Below, piece after piece: positions 35,196-44,856 of a stretch of 64,000 nt of DNA. The stretch lies in NCBI GenBank assembly GCA_965205225.1, contig CBDBFZ010000002.1, positions 806,001 through 870,000 of the forward strand, given 5' to 3'. Origin of the DNA: Litorimonas sp965205225 (lineage in GTDB: Bacteria; Pseudomonadota; Alphaproteobacteria; Caulobacterales; Maricaulaceae). The translations under genes were made by a program, and so were the position numbers. The first letter of the stretch is position 1; the number at the start of each line of letters is the position of its first letter. The notes under the pieces are model-generated. The model did not search any database and was not told the origin of the DNA. It was given only the letters and a program-made list of their open reading frames with translations.

Positions 35196-35888
35196 ATGAG
35201 CGCGCATTATAAGTCTCTGGCCCGGCGAACGACGCCATCGCGGATCCCGATTTTCCCGCTCGGCGGCGCGGTGCTTATGCCGGTCTGCGATTTACCGCTT
35301 AATATTTTTGAGCCTCGCTATCTCAACATGATTGATGACGCGCTCAAAGGGGATCGGCTAATCGGCATGGTGCAAACCATAGAAGAGGCATCCGACCCAT
35401 CGGGAATTGCCGAGGTCGGCGGGCTTGGTCGCATCATTCAGTTTTCCGAGACTGACGATGAACGCTATCTGGTTCTCCTGAAAGGCCTCCGACGATTCAG
35501 GATTACCGGATTGCCTGACGTCGGCACACCCTATCGGCAGGCCGATGTGACTTATGAGCATTTTGGTGAAGATCCCGATCTTCATGCCGTCCGTCAGACC
35601 TCTGAAGCCCTGTCCGAGTCCGGGCGCTCAGACCGCGCCGCTTTGACGGTCGCCATGAAATTACTCGCAAAAGCTGTCGGTGTCGAGGTTGACTGGAAGG
35701 CTCTGTCAGAAATCCCCCTACCCATTCTCGTCAATCAGGCTGCAATGATCAGCCCTTTTTCAGCACCTGATAAGCAATCGCTGATAGAAGCCAAGACGTC
35801 GGATGAACGCCGACGCCTGCTGATCGGGCTCATGCATCTTTACGCCGCAGGCGGCGCGGGTGACAACCAGACCCAACCGACGCAATAG
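35196..35888 (+). CDS. LON substrate-binding-domain protein (peptidase S16 N-terminal-like)
   Basis: 230 residues: RIPIFPLGGAVLMP and LPLNIFEPRYLNMIDDAL are the opening of the LON_substr_bdg domain; no ATPase or protease domain follows. Alphaproteobacteria commonly carry this stand-alone domain next to a thioredoxin-TPR gene. Role is thought to be substrate recognition or regulation but is not proven. Confidence 0.85.
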   Translation: MSAHYKSLARRTTPSRIPIFPLGGAVLMPVCDLPLNIFEPRYLNMIDDALKGDRLIGMVQTIEEASDPSGIAEVGGLGRIIQFSETDDERYLVLLKGLRRFRITGLPDVGTPYRQADVTYEHFGEDPDLHAVRQTSEALSESGRSDRAALTVAMKLLAKAVGVEVDWKALSEIPLPILVNQAAMISPFSAPDKQSLIEAKTSDERRRLLIGLMHLYAAGGAGDNQTQPTQ

Positions 35889-35892
35889 GCTT

Positions 35893-36084
35893 ATGACCGA
35901 TACGCCGATAACGCCCGTGCCCATCGACCCGAAAATGATGGGCGTTCTCGTTTGTCCCAAAACGCGAGGACCACTGGTCCATGACCATGAAACCAACGAA
36001 CTGATCAGCAAAAAGGCGGGTCTGGCTTACCCGATCCGGGACGGGGTTCCGATCCTTCTAGTCGAACGCGCCCGCGCGCTTTAA
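35893..36084 (+). CDS. Trm112-family small protein
   Basis: Sixty-three residues from ATG 35893. LVCPKTRGPLVHDHETNEL and AYPIRDGVPILL are the family blocks (VCP...G.L......L......AYPI.DGIP.LL). Trm112 partners activate class I methyltransferases in eukaryotes and archaea; the bacterial YcaR-like role is unclear. The usual second Cys of the zinc site (CPxC) is Thr here, so zinc binding is doubtful. Last gene of the thioredoxin/LON/Trm112 row. Confidence 0.82.
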   Translation: MTDTPITPVPIDPKMMGVLVCPKTRGPLVHDHETNELISKKAGLAYPIRDGVPILLVERARAL

Positions 36085-36511
36085 CTGTTTTGTGATGTAG
36101 TTAGCGGGAACATTGCAGGGCCAGCAGGCGTTTGGTCTGTATGATACACGCAAACCCAACACAGATTTCCAAGGCCCGCACACGCGGATTGAAAGCTCTA
36201 TCGGCCAGCACAATTGCTTCAACCACTGCTTCATTCGCTGTCCCCGTGGTAAACGCGGAAATACACCCACTGGTCAAGCTCGCCGATGGCCCAGCCAAAA
36301 TCGTTACGGCCATATTGGGCGAACTCAAGGGTTCAGAAATCGCAGCCGATATTGAATCCCGCATCATAGAGGGCCGAATCGACAAGGCCCTTGGCAATAA
36401 CGGCTCACCAGGCTCATGCTCAGGGCGTATTTGCTCTGTTGCGGACGCGCAAAGCAGCCGAAAAATTGATGCGTGCCAACCCGACCTGCGAAGAAAACGG
36501 CTTCGACTCCG
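36085..36511. other. Decayed DNA without recognisable genes
   Basis: Open frames exist on both strands but I recognise no family. One plus-strand frame reads AEIHPLVKLADGPAKIVTAI, possibly part of a lost protein. The stretch joins the Trm112 gene to transposase fossils. Confidence 0.4.
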
Positions 36512-36740
36512 GGTTTTCAGATGAAGATGTTATTCGGCTATTACGTCAGATTGACGTTGATATAGTTTCTGGTGCCAGCATTGCTGAGGCTTGCCGATCA
36601 GCAGGTGTGAGTAATGCAACCGATTATGCCTAGTGGTAGAAATATAGCGGGATGAGGCGTTCAAGGCCAAAAAGATGAAAACCTTTCCAACCTAACATTG
36701 GACAAGCTGATCCTGCAGGAGAGCCTTGATGACTTTAAAG
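36512..36740 (+). pseudogene. IS3-family OrfA remnant
   Basis: FSDEDVIRLLRQIDVDIVSG and IAEACRSAGVSNATDY match the N-terminal HTH of IS3 OrfA (F..E.I...L......G....E.CR..GVS.ATYY.W). A stop follows at 36633, and a second frame later reads LTLDKLILQESLD, the OrfA coiled-coil end. At least two disruptions; dead. Confidence 0.6.
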
Positions 36741-36841
36741 CCCCAATGAAAGGAAGAGGCTTCACAGTTACGTCAGGTCCCAAAGGTGATAGGTGAGGTC
36801 TCTCTATTTGCGAAAGGTTAAAGCCCGAACAATACCTTCGG

Positions 36842-36922
36842 AAAACCATCGGAAACATATCCGATCTCTACACACTCAAAGAGTGTTGGAAATACCTCAA
36901 GGCCGCAGGATATTACCTATAA
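36842..36922 (+). pseudogene. IS630-family transposase C-terminal remnant
   Basis: Twenty-six codons and a stop reading KTIGNISDLYTLKECWKYLK then AAGYYL, the end of IS630 transposases ('...ICDLF.P.ECWNYFKAAGY'). The upstream catalytic region is not visible. A second, longer IS630 pseudogene is at 45095-46073. Confidence 0.5.
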
Positions 36923-36978
36923 CTTAACGTCCAATGCTCTAAATCCTCATTGAGCGAGCAGGGCGGAGGTGGATCAGA

Positions 36979-36998
36979 CCATATATATATATATATGG
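36979..36998. repeat. (AT)8 tract flanked by CC/GG, perfect 20-bp palindrome
   Basis: CC, eight AT dinucleotides, GG. Could form a cruciform or be a simple slippage tract. It lies 26 bases beyond the stop codon of the minus-strand SSADH gene. Confidence 0.9.
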
Positions 36999-37023
36999 GG
37001 AACAACTTCGTGCAGACTATATG

Positions 37024-38388
37024 TTATGCCACGACGCAGGTTTTCACATTGCAGAAAGCAAGCAGTCCGTCGCGCGCCAGCTCACGCCCATAACCAGAGC
37101 GTTTGATGCCACCAAAGGGCAGGCGCGGATCGGACGCGGTCATGGCGTTGACGAAGGTTCCGCCCGCCTCGATCTCGGTAAAGGCCCGCTCCATCTCCGC
37201 ATCGTCCTGCGTGAAGATCGATGATCCCAAGCCGAACGGTGAATCGTTGGCAAGGGTGATGGCCGCGGCCAGATCATCGACCTTGAACAGCATGGCGACA
37301 GGGCCAAACAGTTCTTGGGTATAGGCGTTCATGTTTTCGGTGATGCCTTCGATGATGCCGGGTTGGAACCAGGCACCGTCCTGGCTGATCGGTTCCGCCC
37401 CCGTGACGCGCCTTGCGCCCTGGTAGAGCGCGTTCTCGACCTGGTTGGACAGTTCCTCGACGGCGTCTGAATTGACCAGCGGACCGATATCCGTGTCGTC
37501 CTGCATCGGGTCGCCAACGGTCAGGGTTTCCATCGCGCTGCTCATTGCCTCGCGAAATGCATCATAGACATCCGCATGCACTATGAAGCGCTTGGCAGCG
37601 ATGCAGCTCTGGCCATTATTCATGGTCCGGGAGTCCATCCCGGCACTGACTGCGGCCTCAAGATCGGCGCTGGGCATGACAATAAACGCGTCCGAGCCAC
37701 CCAGCTCCAGAACGGTCGGCTTAATCTCATCGCCGCAGATGCTCGCTACCGATGCTCCTGCGGGTTTGGAACCCGTCAGCGTTGCAGCGCGCACACGCGG
37801 ATCACGCAGGATCGTTTCAACTTTGCTACCGCCAATCAGCAGCGTCTGGAACGCTTCATCTGGAAAGCCCGCGCGCGTGAACAACTCTTCCAGCGCCAGC
37901 GCACATTGCGGCACATTGGAGGCATGTTTCAGCAGACCCGTATTGCCCGCCATCAAGGCAGGGGCGGCGAAGCGGATCACCTGCCAGAACGGGTAATTCC
38001 ACGGCATCACGGCCAGCACTGGGCCGAGCGGTAAAATCCGGCGGAAACTCTTGGTATTTTCCGTATCAACGGATACATCGGCCATGATCATTTCGGCATT
38101 GTCCGCATAATATCGACAGGCGAGCGCGCATTTTTTGGCCTCGCCAACGGCCTGGGAGAGCGGCTTGCCCATCTCCAGCGTCATCAAACGACCGAATATC
38201 GCTGCGTCTGTTTCCAGAATATCGGCAGCCTTATTCATCCAGTTGGCTCGTTCGGCGATTGCCGTGTCTTTCAGCGCTTCAAACGCCACCACTGACTTGA
38301 CGATGGCTAGATCGAGCTGTACATCAGTGTGGGGTGTAAACACCCGTTCAACCTTGCCGGTTGCCGGGTTGGTGGTAGCGATGGGCAT
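37024..38388 (-). CDS. NAD(P)-dependent succinate-semialdehyde dehydrogenase (Sad/YneI-like)
   Basis: 454 residues. Aldehyde dehydrogenase motifs: PWNYPFWQVIRFAAPALMAG, LELGGSDAFIV with catalytic Glu, NNGQSCIAAKRFIVH with nucleophile Cys, and the final PFGGIKRSGYGRELARDG. Short length and the SFRRILPLGPVLAVMPWNYP region fit the Sad/YneI group that oxidises succinate semialdehyde to succinate. Exact substrate by subgroup inference. Monocistronic. Confidence 0.88.
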   Translation of the reverse strand: MPIATTNPATGKVERVFTPHTDVQLDLAIVKSVVAFEALKDTAIAERANWMNKAADILETDAAIFGRLMTLEMGKPLSQAVGEAKKCALACRYYADNAEMIMADVSVDTENTKSFRRILPLGPVLAVMPWNYPFWQVIRFAAPALMAGNTGLLKHASNVPQCALALEELFTRAGFPDEAFQTLLIGGSKVETILRDPRVRAATLTGSKPAGASVASICGDEIKPTVLELGGSDAFIVMPSADLEAAVSAGMDSRTMNNGQSCIAAKRFIVHADVYDAFREAMSSAMETLTVGDPMQDDTDIGPLVNSDAVEELSNQVENALYQGARRVTGAEPISQDGAWFQPGIIEGITENMNAYTQELFGPVAMLFKVDDLAAAITLANDSPFGLGSSIFTQDDAEMERAFTEIEAGGTFVNAMTASDPRLPFGGIKRSGYGRELARDGLLAFCNVKTCVVA

Positions 38389-38740
38389 AGTAATCCTATT
38401 TGTATGAGAGCGGCGCCGCAGCGGACTAACCAGTGGGGCTTTGCCGCGTCAGGGTCATCCGAAATGTCTCCATAGGCCCAGTCCGGCGCGGCGATAGGTT
38501 CCGTTAGAGACCCAATTGTCACCGTCAATTGTCGCGTCAGGTCCAGCTATAGGATGTCCCGTCCAGTGTTATCGAATGTGCCTTCACGGCCATCATTATA
38601 GCTGCGCTGCTGCCGCGCGATCAGGCGAGTTACGATGCGTTTCTCAATGTCCCTCCGGAAGTCCTGAACAATTATGGCAGAGGTTCGTACTTATACGAAA
38701 ACCTTTTGCCGCTTAATCCGCTTGGCCCGGATATGTTTAG
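38389..38740. other. Non-coding or decayed stretch
   Basis: Carries the likely SSADH promoter on its left. An open plus-strand frame around 38557-38735 encodes IIIAALLPRDQASYDAFLNV and more, with no family I recognise. The right end merges into an IS1182-type fossil. Confidence 0.4.
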
Positions 38741-38881
38741 CGGTCATTTGCGGATGCCAAGCAGCGTCACGGTCACCACTATACCCGCGTCCGGGGCCTA
38801 CTGCATCTCAAAGAACAATGTCGGCGCGCGGCCACAGCCCAAAACATCAAGAAAATCACCCTCGCACTCACGCAAAAATAG
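38741..38881 (+). pseudogene. IS1182-family transposase C-terminal remnant (second lineage)
   Basis: RSFADAKQRHGHHYTRVRGL then LHLKEQCRRAATAQNIKKI match the C-terminus of IS1182 transposases ('ERSFADAK..HG...AR.RG...V..Q.L..A..QN.KKIA'). A TAG immediately precedes the block. The sequence differs from the tail of the intact element at 7775-9341, so it is another lineage. Confidence 0.6.
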
Positions 38882-38983
38882 CGCCGCATAGACGCCAAGA
38901 CAGAATGGCACTTAAAAACAAACACCTAAATTGACCCAAAACCTCGCCAAAAGGGGTGGGCTTCTTAGACTATTTCGATCAAG

Positions 38984-39844
38984 CTAGCCATCGGCAAGCT
39001 TAAGACGGCGCCAGATGCGTTTGTAGGACAGCCATAGCAGCATCGACAGAATCAGCAGATAGACCATTGACATCAGGCCAGCTTCCTTGCGGGCAGCCAG
39101 TTTCGGATCAGCGGACCAGGCAAGAAATTCTGTCACGTCAGCCGCCATCTGCTCGACGGTGGCTTCCGGAGGATTCTGACCTTCAATCTCACTCTGATAT
39201 TCGAACACGCCTTCCTGTGGTTGCAGTTGCGGCGGCATGGCGATCTTGGAGCCTTCCATCATGGGATTATAATATTGGCCCGTATTGAGCGTGATCTCTT
39301 CTGGCTGTGGATGGCTATAAGCCAGCAGTAGATTATACATATAGTCCGCGCCATTATTCCGGGCCTTGACCATGACGGACAGATCTGGCGGGATTGCACC
39401 ATTGTTGACGTAAGCCGCTTCGGCATTGTTGCGGTAGATCGGCGGGAAATAGTCCGCCGGAATTCCCGGACGCGTGATTTCAGATCCATCTTCCGGATTT
39501 GAATCGATAATCTCATATTCGGCCGCAATATTCTTCACGAGCGGGTTGTCGTTCGGGTTTTTGTAATGCTCGTCATAGAACGGGCCGCCCTTGTCGCCGA
39601 GGTGGCGGAAAGCAAGATGATCGAGGTTGTGGCAGGATCGGCAAACCTGAGCATAGACATTATAACCACGTTGCATCGCGGCAACGTCATAGGACCCAGT
39701 GACACCGGACCAATGCCAGTGCTTATGTAGCATCTTATAGGTGTCGGCCGGTACGCCGCCGCCTACTGCGATAGCGATGCCGGTCAGCGATACCACAGCA
39801 AAACCGCCGGCGATGATCAGGTTTCTGACAATCTTAAATGCCAT
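38984..39844 (-). CDS. petC: Cytochrome c1 of the bc1 complex
   Basis: 286 residues. N-terminal signal/anchor helix, heme-binding CRSCH (Cys68, Cys71, His72), axial Met in KIAMPPQL, and a C-terminal transmembrane anchor (MVYLLILSMLLWLSY). Passes electrons from the Rieske cluster to soluble cytochrome c in the periplasm. Third gene of petABC; 43 bases after petB. Confidence 0.95.
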   Translation of the reverse strand: MAFKIVRNLIIAGGFAVVSLTGIAIAVGGGVPADTYKMLHKHWHWSGVTGSYDVAAMQRGYNVYAQVCRSCHNLDHLAFRHLGDKGGPFYDEHYKNPNDNPLVKNIAAEYEIIDSNPEDGSEITRPGIPADYFPPIYRNNAEAAYVNNGAIPPDLSVMVKARNNGADYMYNLLLAYSHPQPEEITLNTGQYYNPMMEGSKIAMPPQLQPQEGVFEYQSEIEGQNPPEATVEQMAADVTEFLAWSADPKLAARKEAGLMSMVYLLILSMLLWLSYKRIWRRLKLADG

Positions 39845-39887
39845 ATCTTACGTCTTTCCCGCTGTCTCGTCGGTGAGAGCCGCGCGC

Positions 39888-41165
39888 CTATTCGGCGGGC
39901 GCGAGGACCTGCTCGGGTTCGGATTTGTCGCCATAGTCGAGAATCGACTGAGTGATGGAAGCCGGGCGTTCCTCCGGATCTTCGATCAATCCAAGGATCG
40001 GCAGAATCACGATGAAATAAGCGAAATAGTAGAGCGTCGAAATCTGGCTCAACCGGTAGAAGGAGAGGCCGAGAAAGGCTTCGTCATCCGGCGTTTCCGC
40101 GCCGCACCAACTCAGGATAAAGCAGAAGAAGACGAAGATGAAGAAGAACCAGCGCGCGATCGGGCGGAACCGCATGGACCGCACTTTCGACGTATCCAGC
40201 CAAGGCAGCACGAACAGAACGGCAATCGCCCCAATCATGAGCAGGATCCCGGCCAGCTTATCCGGCACGGCCCGGAGGATCGCGTAGAAGGGGAGGAAGT
40301 ACCATTCCGGAACGATATGCGCCGGCGTCTTGAGCGGATCAGCTTTGATATAATTGTCGGCATGGCCGAGCGCATCCGGCAGATAGAAGAGAAAGACGGC
40401 GAAAATCATCAGGAAGACCACCACCGCGAACATATCCTTCACCGTGAAATAGGGGTGGAAGGGCAGTGAGTCCGTCTTGATCTTTGTCGAGACCCCAATC
40501 GGATTGGACGATCCAGTGACGTGCAGCGCCCAGACATGCAGGCCCGACAGGGCAGCAATGATGAAGGGCAGCAGATAGTGCAGCGAGTAGAAACGGTTCA
40601 GTGTCGCATTATCGACGGCATAGCCGCCCAGCAGCCATTGCTGCAGGGACTCGCCGACGACCGGAACAGCCCCGAAGAAACCGGTGATCACGGTCGCGCC
40701 CCAGAAGGACATCTGGCCCCATGGCAGTGTGTAGCCGAGGAAGGCCGTCGCCATCATGACCAGATAGATCAGGCAACCAATGATCCACAGCACTTCGCGC
40801 GGCGCCTTGTAAGAGCCGTAATATAATCCCCGGAACATATGCATATAGACGGCAAGGAAGAACATCGACGCTCCGACAGCGTGGGTGCTTTGCATCAACC
40901 AACCATAGGGCACGTCGCGGCGAATACGCTGAACGGAGTCAAAAGCATGATCAACATGGGCCACATAATGCATGCCCAGAATGACGCCAGTGACGATTTG
41001 AATGATCAGGCAGAGCAGGAGGATCCCTCCAAAGGTCCACCAGTAATTCAGATTGCGCGGCGTCGGCATCATGATGAAGTCCGCGCCCATGCGCACGATC
41101 GGCAGGCGCTGGTCCATCCAGCGGGCCGCTGCCCATTTTGGTTCATAAGTGGAATGTCCGCTCAT
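39888..41165 (-). CDS. petB: Cytochrome b of the bc1 complex
   Basis: 425 residues, eight helices. The four heme-ligating His fall in THAVGASMFF...HMFRGLYYGS and FYSLHYLLPFI...ALHVTGSSNP; the Qo-site PEWY is present (IVPEWYFLPFYAIL). Houses two b hemes and both quinone sites. Twenty-three bases after petA. Confidence 0.96.
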   Translation of the reverse strand: MSGHSTYEPKWAAARWMDQRLPIVRMGADFIMMPTPRNLNYWWTFGGILLLCLIIQIVTGVILGMHYVAHVDHAFDSVQRIRRDVPYGWLMQSTHAVGASMFFLAVYMHMFRGLYYGSYKAPREVLWIIGCLIYLVMMATAFLGYTLPWGQMSFWGATVITGFFGAVPVVGESLQQWLLGGYAVDNATLNRFYSLHYLLPFIIAALSGLHVWALHVTGSSNPIGVSTKIKTDSLPFHPYFTVKDMFAVVVFLMIFAVFLFYLPDALGHADNYIKADPLKTPAHIVPEWYFLPFYAILRAVPDKLAGILLMIGAIAVLFVLPWLDTSKVRSMRFRPIARWFFFIFVFFCFILSWCGAETPDDEAFLGLSFYRLSQISTLYYFAYFIVILPILGLIEDPEERPASITQSILDYGDKSEPEQVLAPAE

Positions 41166-41188
41166 AGTCTTGTCTCTTCTCTGGCCCG

Positions 41189-41746
41189 TTAACCGACCTT
41201 GATCACTGTATCGGACGTGTAGGCGTAAGGCGGCACAACCAGATTCTTCGGTGCCGGTCCCTTACGAATACGTCCGGACGTGTCGTAATGGCTGCCATGG
41301 CAGGGGCAGTACCAACCATCATAATCGCCAGCTTCGCCCACAGGCACACAGCCGAAGTGCGTGCAGACGCCAATCATGACCAGATATTGCGGTTTCAAAT
41401 TCCCATCCGGGCCAAGCACCAGACGGGAATCATCCGTGGCCGGATCTGGAAGCGCAGAAAGATCGACACTATCCGCCTCAGCGATTTCAGTCGCTGTGCG
41501 GTGACGCACAAATAAGGGTGCGCCGCGCCACAGCACTTTGAGCTGTTCGCCTTCGCCAATCTTTCCAACGTCAATATCAATGGTTCCCAAAGCGAGCGTG
41601 TCCGCCGCCTTGCCCATCTGCGCTAGCAACGGCCAGACAATGGACGCGGCGCCCAAAGCGCCCGCAGCGCCTGCTGCCAGAAAGATAAAATCGCGCTTCC
41701 CATCGTTGACGACTTCGTCGTGATGAATCAAGCCAGTCTCGGCCAT
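41189..41746 (-). CDS. petA: Rieske iron-sulfur subunit of the bc1 complex
   Basis: 185 residues from ATG 41746; the longer frame upstream is not supported by the family. N-terminal KRDFIFLAAGAAGALGA is a Tat-like signal anchor in which the usual RR is KR. Cluster ligands CTHFGC and CPCHGS are both intact, and GPAPKNLVVPPY closes the domain. Transfers electrons from quinol to cytochrome c1. First gene of the operon. Confidence 0.95.
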   Translation of the reverse strand: MAETGLIHHDEVVNDGKRDFIFLAAGAAGALGAASIVWPLLAQMGKAADTLALGTIDIDVGKIGEGEQLKVLWRGAPLFVRHRTATEIAEADSVDLSALPDPATDDSRLVLGPDGNLKPQYLVMIGVCTHFGCVPVGEAGDYDGWYCPCHGSHYDTSGRIRKGPAPKNLVVPPYAYTSDTVIKVG

Positions 41747-41977
41747 GAGTAGTTCATCCTCTATACAATCCCTTGGTGCGCGATGGCCGCCGGAACGGTC
41801 GCCACGCACGGGTTCTCTAACGTCATGTAATCACGATTACCAGACGCCAGTGGCGTCATTCCGATGCAATTTGTGACTTCGCCACAGTTGGACTGCAGTT
41901 GAGGCATTGAAGCTGCAAATGGCTTGCGACTGGAGTCCTGTAAAGGCTCAGCCGCGAGAGCTGTTATGCGAGCAATT

Positions 41978-42427
41978 ATGCGAATCATCCTCTACCAGCC
42001 CAGCATCGCCGCCAATTTCGGGAATATCCTACGGTCCTGCGCCTGTTTTGATGTGCTTGTTTCCGTGATTGAACCGCTCGGTTTCCCTTTGGCGACCAAG
42101 GATGTACGACGTGCCGCGATGGATTATGAGCGTGATGTATCCGTCACCCGCCATGCTAATTGGGACATCTATGCAGCAACGCCCGCACGGCGCATTCTAT
42201 TCACGACGAGCGGAACAGAGAGTCTGGAAAACTTCCGCTTCGAAATGGATGACCATCTAATCTTTGGCAATGAGAGTAGTGGCGCGCCTCAGACCGTGCA
42301 CGGAGATTGCGACGCACGTGTCTCTATTCCAATCCACGGGCGATCTCTCAACCTTTCCAATAGTGTGGCCATCGCCCTGTTCGAGGCTTTGCGCCAGACG
42401 GGCGGTCTGTCTAAGGACAGCTCATGA
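41978..42427 (+). CDS. trmL: tRNA (cytidine(34)-2'-O)-methyltransferase TrmL
   Basis: 149 residues from ATG 41978 (ATG 41966 also possible). SPOUT fold: IILYQPSIAANFGNILRSCA, LIFGNESSGAP and SIPIHGRSLNLSNSVAIALF with the deep-knot residues. Methylates the wobble base ribose of tRNA-Leu. Divergent from petA; overlaps the next short gene by four bases. Confidence 0.9.
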   Translation: MRIILYQPSIAANFGNILRSCACFDVLVSVIEPLGFPLATKDVRRAAMDYERDVSVTRHANWDIYAATPARRILFTTSGTESLENFRFEMDDHLIFGNESSGAPQTVHGDCDARVSIPIHGRSLNLSNSVAIALFEALRQTGGLSKDSS

Positions 42428-42630
42428 CACGCCACAACACCCATCCCATCGCCCGATGGCACGCCTATACCGACACGCCGACGCCGGCGGGGTTAAGCGC
42501 CCTGCTCCACGACGATGTTAAGTTTTATTCTCCGGTCGCCCACACACCGCAGCATGGCAAGCAGATTACCTTTGCTTATCTCTGGGCCGCGAACAAGACG
42601 CTCGGGAATGACAATACGGATGTCAGCTGA
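42424..42630 (+). pseudogene. Truncated NTF2-like protein
   Basis: Sixty-eight codons with IARWHAYTDTPTPAGLSAL and DDVKFYSPVAHTP, matching the first half of NTF2-like proteins of about 130 residues ('W......DP..L..LL.DD..F.SPVVHTPQ.GK..T..YL..A...LGN'). It stops just after TLGND, and the stop overlaps the hemF start region. Either a truncated gene, trimmed when hemF became adjacent, or a short leader that couples translation of hemF. Confidence 0.55.
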
Positions 42631-43495
42631 CATGTTCAATGATCAGAAATCGCGTACAGCGGCCTGGTTCCGCGCGCTCCGCGATCAGATTTGCGCCGAG
42701 TTCGAACAGATTGAACGAGACGCCCCGGAAGATCTTTACCCCGGCCGTCCCGGTCAGTTTGAGTATACTAACTGGCAGCGAAAAGTAGAAAATGGCGGTG
42801 GCGGGACAGGCGGCATGTTGCGCGGACGATTCTTTGAGAAATGCGGTGTGCATATCAGCGTGGTCAAAGGCGAATTCACGCCGGAGATGGCGGTCGAGAC
42901 ACCCGGCGCATCGGAGGATCCGCGTTTCTGGGCCGCCGGCGTTTCCTTAATTGCGCACCTGTATAACCCGTGCGTGCCTGCCGTGCACATGAATACGCGC
43001 TACATTGTCACGACGCAGGACTGGTTCGGCGGTGGGGCAGACCTAACCCCGACACTCAGTGAACACCGCACCCAGGACACCCCGGATGCGATAGCCTTTC
43101 ACGCGGGGATGAAAGCCCCGTGCGACGCACATTCCGTCGCTGATTATGACCGCTACAAGGACTGGTGCGACGAATATTTCCACCTGCATCACCGGGATGA
43201 GCCGCGCGGGATCGGAGGGATTTTCTATGATCGGTTGAACAGCGGATCGTTCGAAGACGACTTCGCTTTCACACAGGATGTCGGGCGAGCTTTCCTCTCG
43301 ACATATGCCGCTATCGCCCGAAGCCGCATGATTGAGCCCTGGACGGAGGCTGAGCGCGAAGAACAACTAATCCTGCGCGGCCGATATGTCGAATTCAACC
43401 TGCTGTGGGATCGCGGTACGACCTTTGGTCTGAAAACGGGCGGTAATGTCGCCACGATCCTGAGCGCCATGCCGCCCGTCGTGAAATGGCCCTGA
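42620..43495 (+). CDS. hemF: Oxygen-dependent coproporphyrinogen-III oxidase
   Basis: 291 residues from ATG 42620 (ATG 42632 also possible, both inside the end of the preceding frame). Family blocks: WQRKVENGGGGTGGMLRG, HMNTRYIVT, WFGGGADLTPT, FHLHHRDEPRGIGGIFYDR, and RGRYVEFNLLWDRGTTFGL close to the C-terminus. Oxidatively decarboxylates coproporphyrinogen III to protoporphyrinogen IX in heme synthesis, soluble. Overlaps the truncated NTF2-like frame. Confidence 0.95.
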   Translation: MSADMFNDQKSRTAAWFRALRDQICAEFEQIERDAPEDLYPGRPGQFEYTNWQRKVENGGGGTGGMLRGRFFEKCGVHISVVKGEFTPEMAVETPGASEDPRFWAAGVSLIAHLYNPCVPAVHMNTRYIVTTQDWFGGGADLTPTLSEHRTQDTPDAIAFHAGMKAPCDAHSVADYDRYKDWCDEYFHLHHRDEPRGIGGIFYDRLNSGSFEDDFAFTQDVGRAFLSTYAAIARSRMIEPWTEAEREEQLILRGRYVEFNLLWDRGTTFGLKTGGNVATILSAMPPVVKWP

Positions 43496-43530
43496 TCATC
43501 ACGGACCCCATTGTCCGTCGTCATATAAAA

Positions 43531-44856
43531 TGAGACAGATTTGAGTTTGGTCTAAGCGAGAGTTAGTTCACCTCTTTGATTGATATTTAGGCAACGGCTT
43601 TGCGGTATTTCAAGCGCCGATGTTCGATTGTTTTCTGTTTGCTCCTTTCTCTGTGGTTGATGATGGATTGAGCCCTGCTGAAGTAGACATCGGTAGGTGT
43701 GACGTTTTTTAGGGCTTCATGGTAACGCTCATGATTATAGTGCTCCACGAAGCGTTCGATCTGGCGTTCCAGATCACTGGGCAAGAAGTAGTTTTCTAGC
43801 AGCACTCTATTTTTTAGCGTCTGATGCCATCTCTCGATCTTACCCTGCGTTTGCGGACGGTATGGTGCCCCTCAAACGTGGCTCATGCCGTTGTCGTTGA
43901 TGTAGTCAGCAAGTTCGCCTGAGATATAACTTGAACCATTGTCTGAGAGCAGACGCAGCTTGTGGACGACATTGGCCTGATCACAGCCTGAGGCTTTGAG
44001 CCCCATATCGAGCGGGTCAGTGACGTCACTTGTCTTCATCGTGCGACAGAGCTTCCAGCTAATGATGTAGCGCGGGAAGTCATCCAGGATCGTCGACAGA
44101 TATATCCAGCCCCATCCAATAATTTTGAAGTCGGTGAAATCGGTTTGCCAGAGTTGGTTTATGGCTGTCGTCTTGTCGCGGAACTCATTGGCTGCTTTCA
44201 TCACGATGAAGGCCGGGCTTGAGATTAGATCATGTGCCTTTAGCAGGCGGTAGATCGAGCTTTCAGAGACAAAATAGCCTTTGATGTCCGTAAACCGTAC
44301 AGCCGACTCACGCGGCGATAACTCTGAGATATCGAGGGCCTGCTTAGCTGGGAGGTGCGAGTCTTCCACCAATCTAATGATCTCCAGCTTCTCTGAGGCA
44401 GGATATCTCATCCTTGGCTTTCCCCATCCCCGAACATGCTTTTCACCCCAAGGGGGCTGACGTGAGCAAGCGGAGTTCCAGGGTTTGTTCGGTGACGATT
44501 TCTTTTAGATCGCGGGCCTGTGCCCTTAGATCTTTAACTTCGGAGCTATTGGCTTGGCGCGCAATGTCACCAGCCAGCCGTTTCTTACCGGCCCCTAAGA
44601 AATCTTTTGACCATTTGTAATACGGTCCAGTCCCTGCGCGATGCCCTCTTGTCGGCACCGCTCCGCGACACTTTCCTCACCGCGCAGTCCATCCAGCATA
44701 ATGCCGATCTTCTTCTCAGCTGAATAGCGTTAGCGCGTCTTGCGTTTGATGTCTTTGACGATCCGTTCGCCTGACTTTCGTTTACTCTGTCTCATGCTCC
44801 ACTCCGTGAATGAAGATGAACAAACTCTTGCTTAGACCAAACTCATATCCGTCTCA
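43531..44856 (-). mobile_element. IS3-family insertion sequence, decayed
   Basis: About 1,326 bp with imperfect terminal repeats of roughly 30 bp (left TGAGACAGATTTGAGTTTGG; right, inverted, TGAGACGGATATGAGTTTGG, both continuing TCTAAGC). OrfA (44443-44811 minus) has a stop and a frameshift. OrfB (43587-44411 minus) shows the integrase core: TDFTDFKIIGWGWIYLST, LRLLSDNGSSYIS, then TGA where relatives have Arg (about 43872), then GAPYRPQTQGKIERW with the catalytic Glu. No clear target duplication. Inactive. Confidence 0.85.

Noticed and set aside
36979..36998. AT-rich palindrome considered as an attachment or recombination site
   Set aside because: Simple (AT)8 repeat with two flanking GC pairs; no neighbouring recombinase or second copy in the window.
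43531..44856. IS3 element considered as possibly active through programmed frameshifting
   Set aside because: Beyond the OrfA/OrfB junction there are an internal stop in OrfB before the catalytic Glu and a stop in OrfA, so frameshifting alone cannot restore it.
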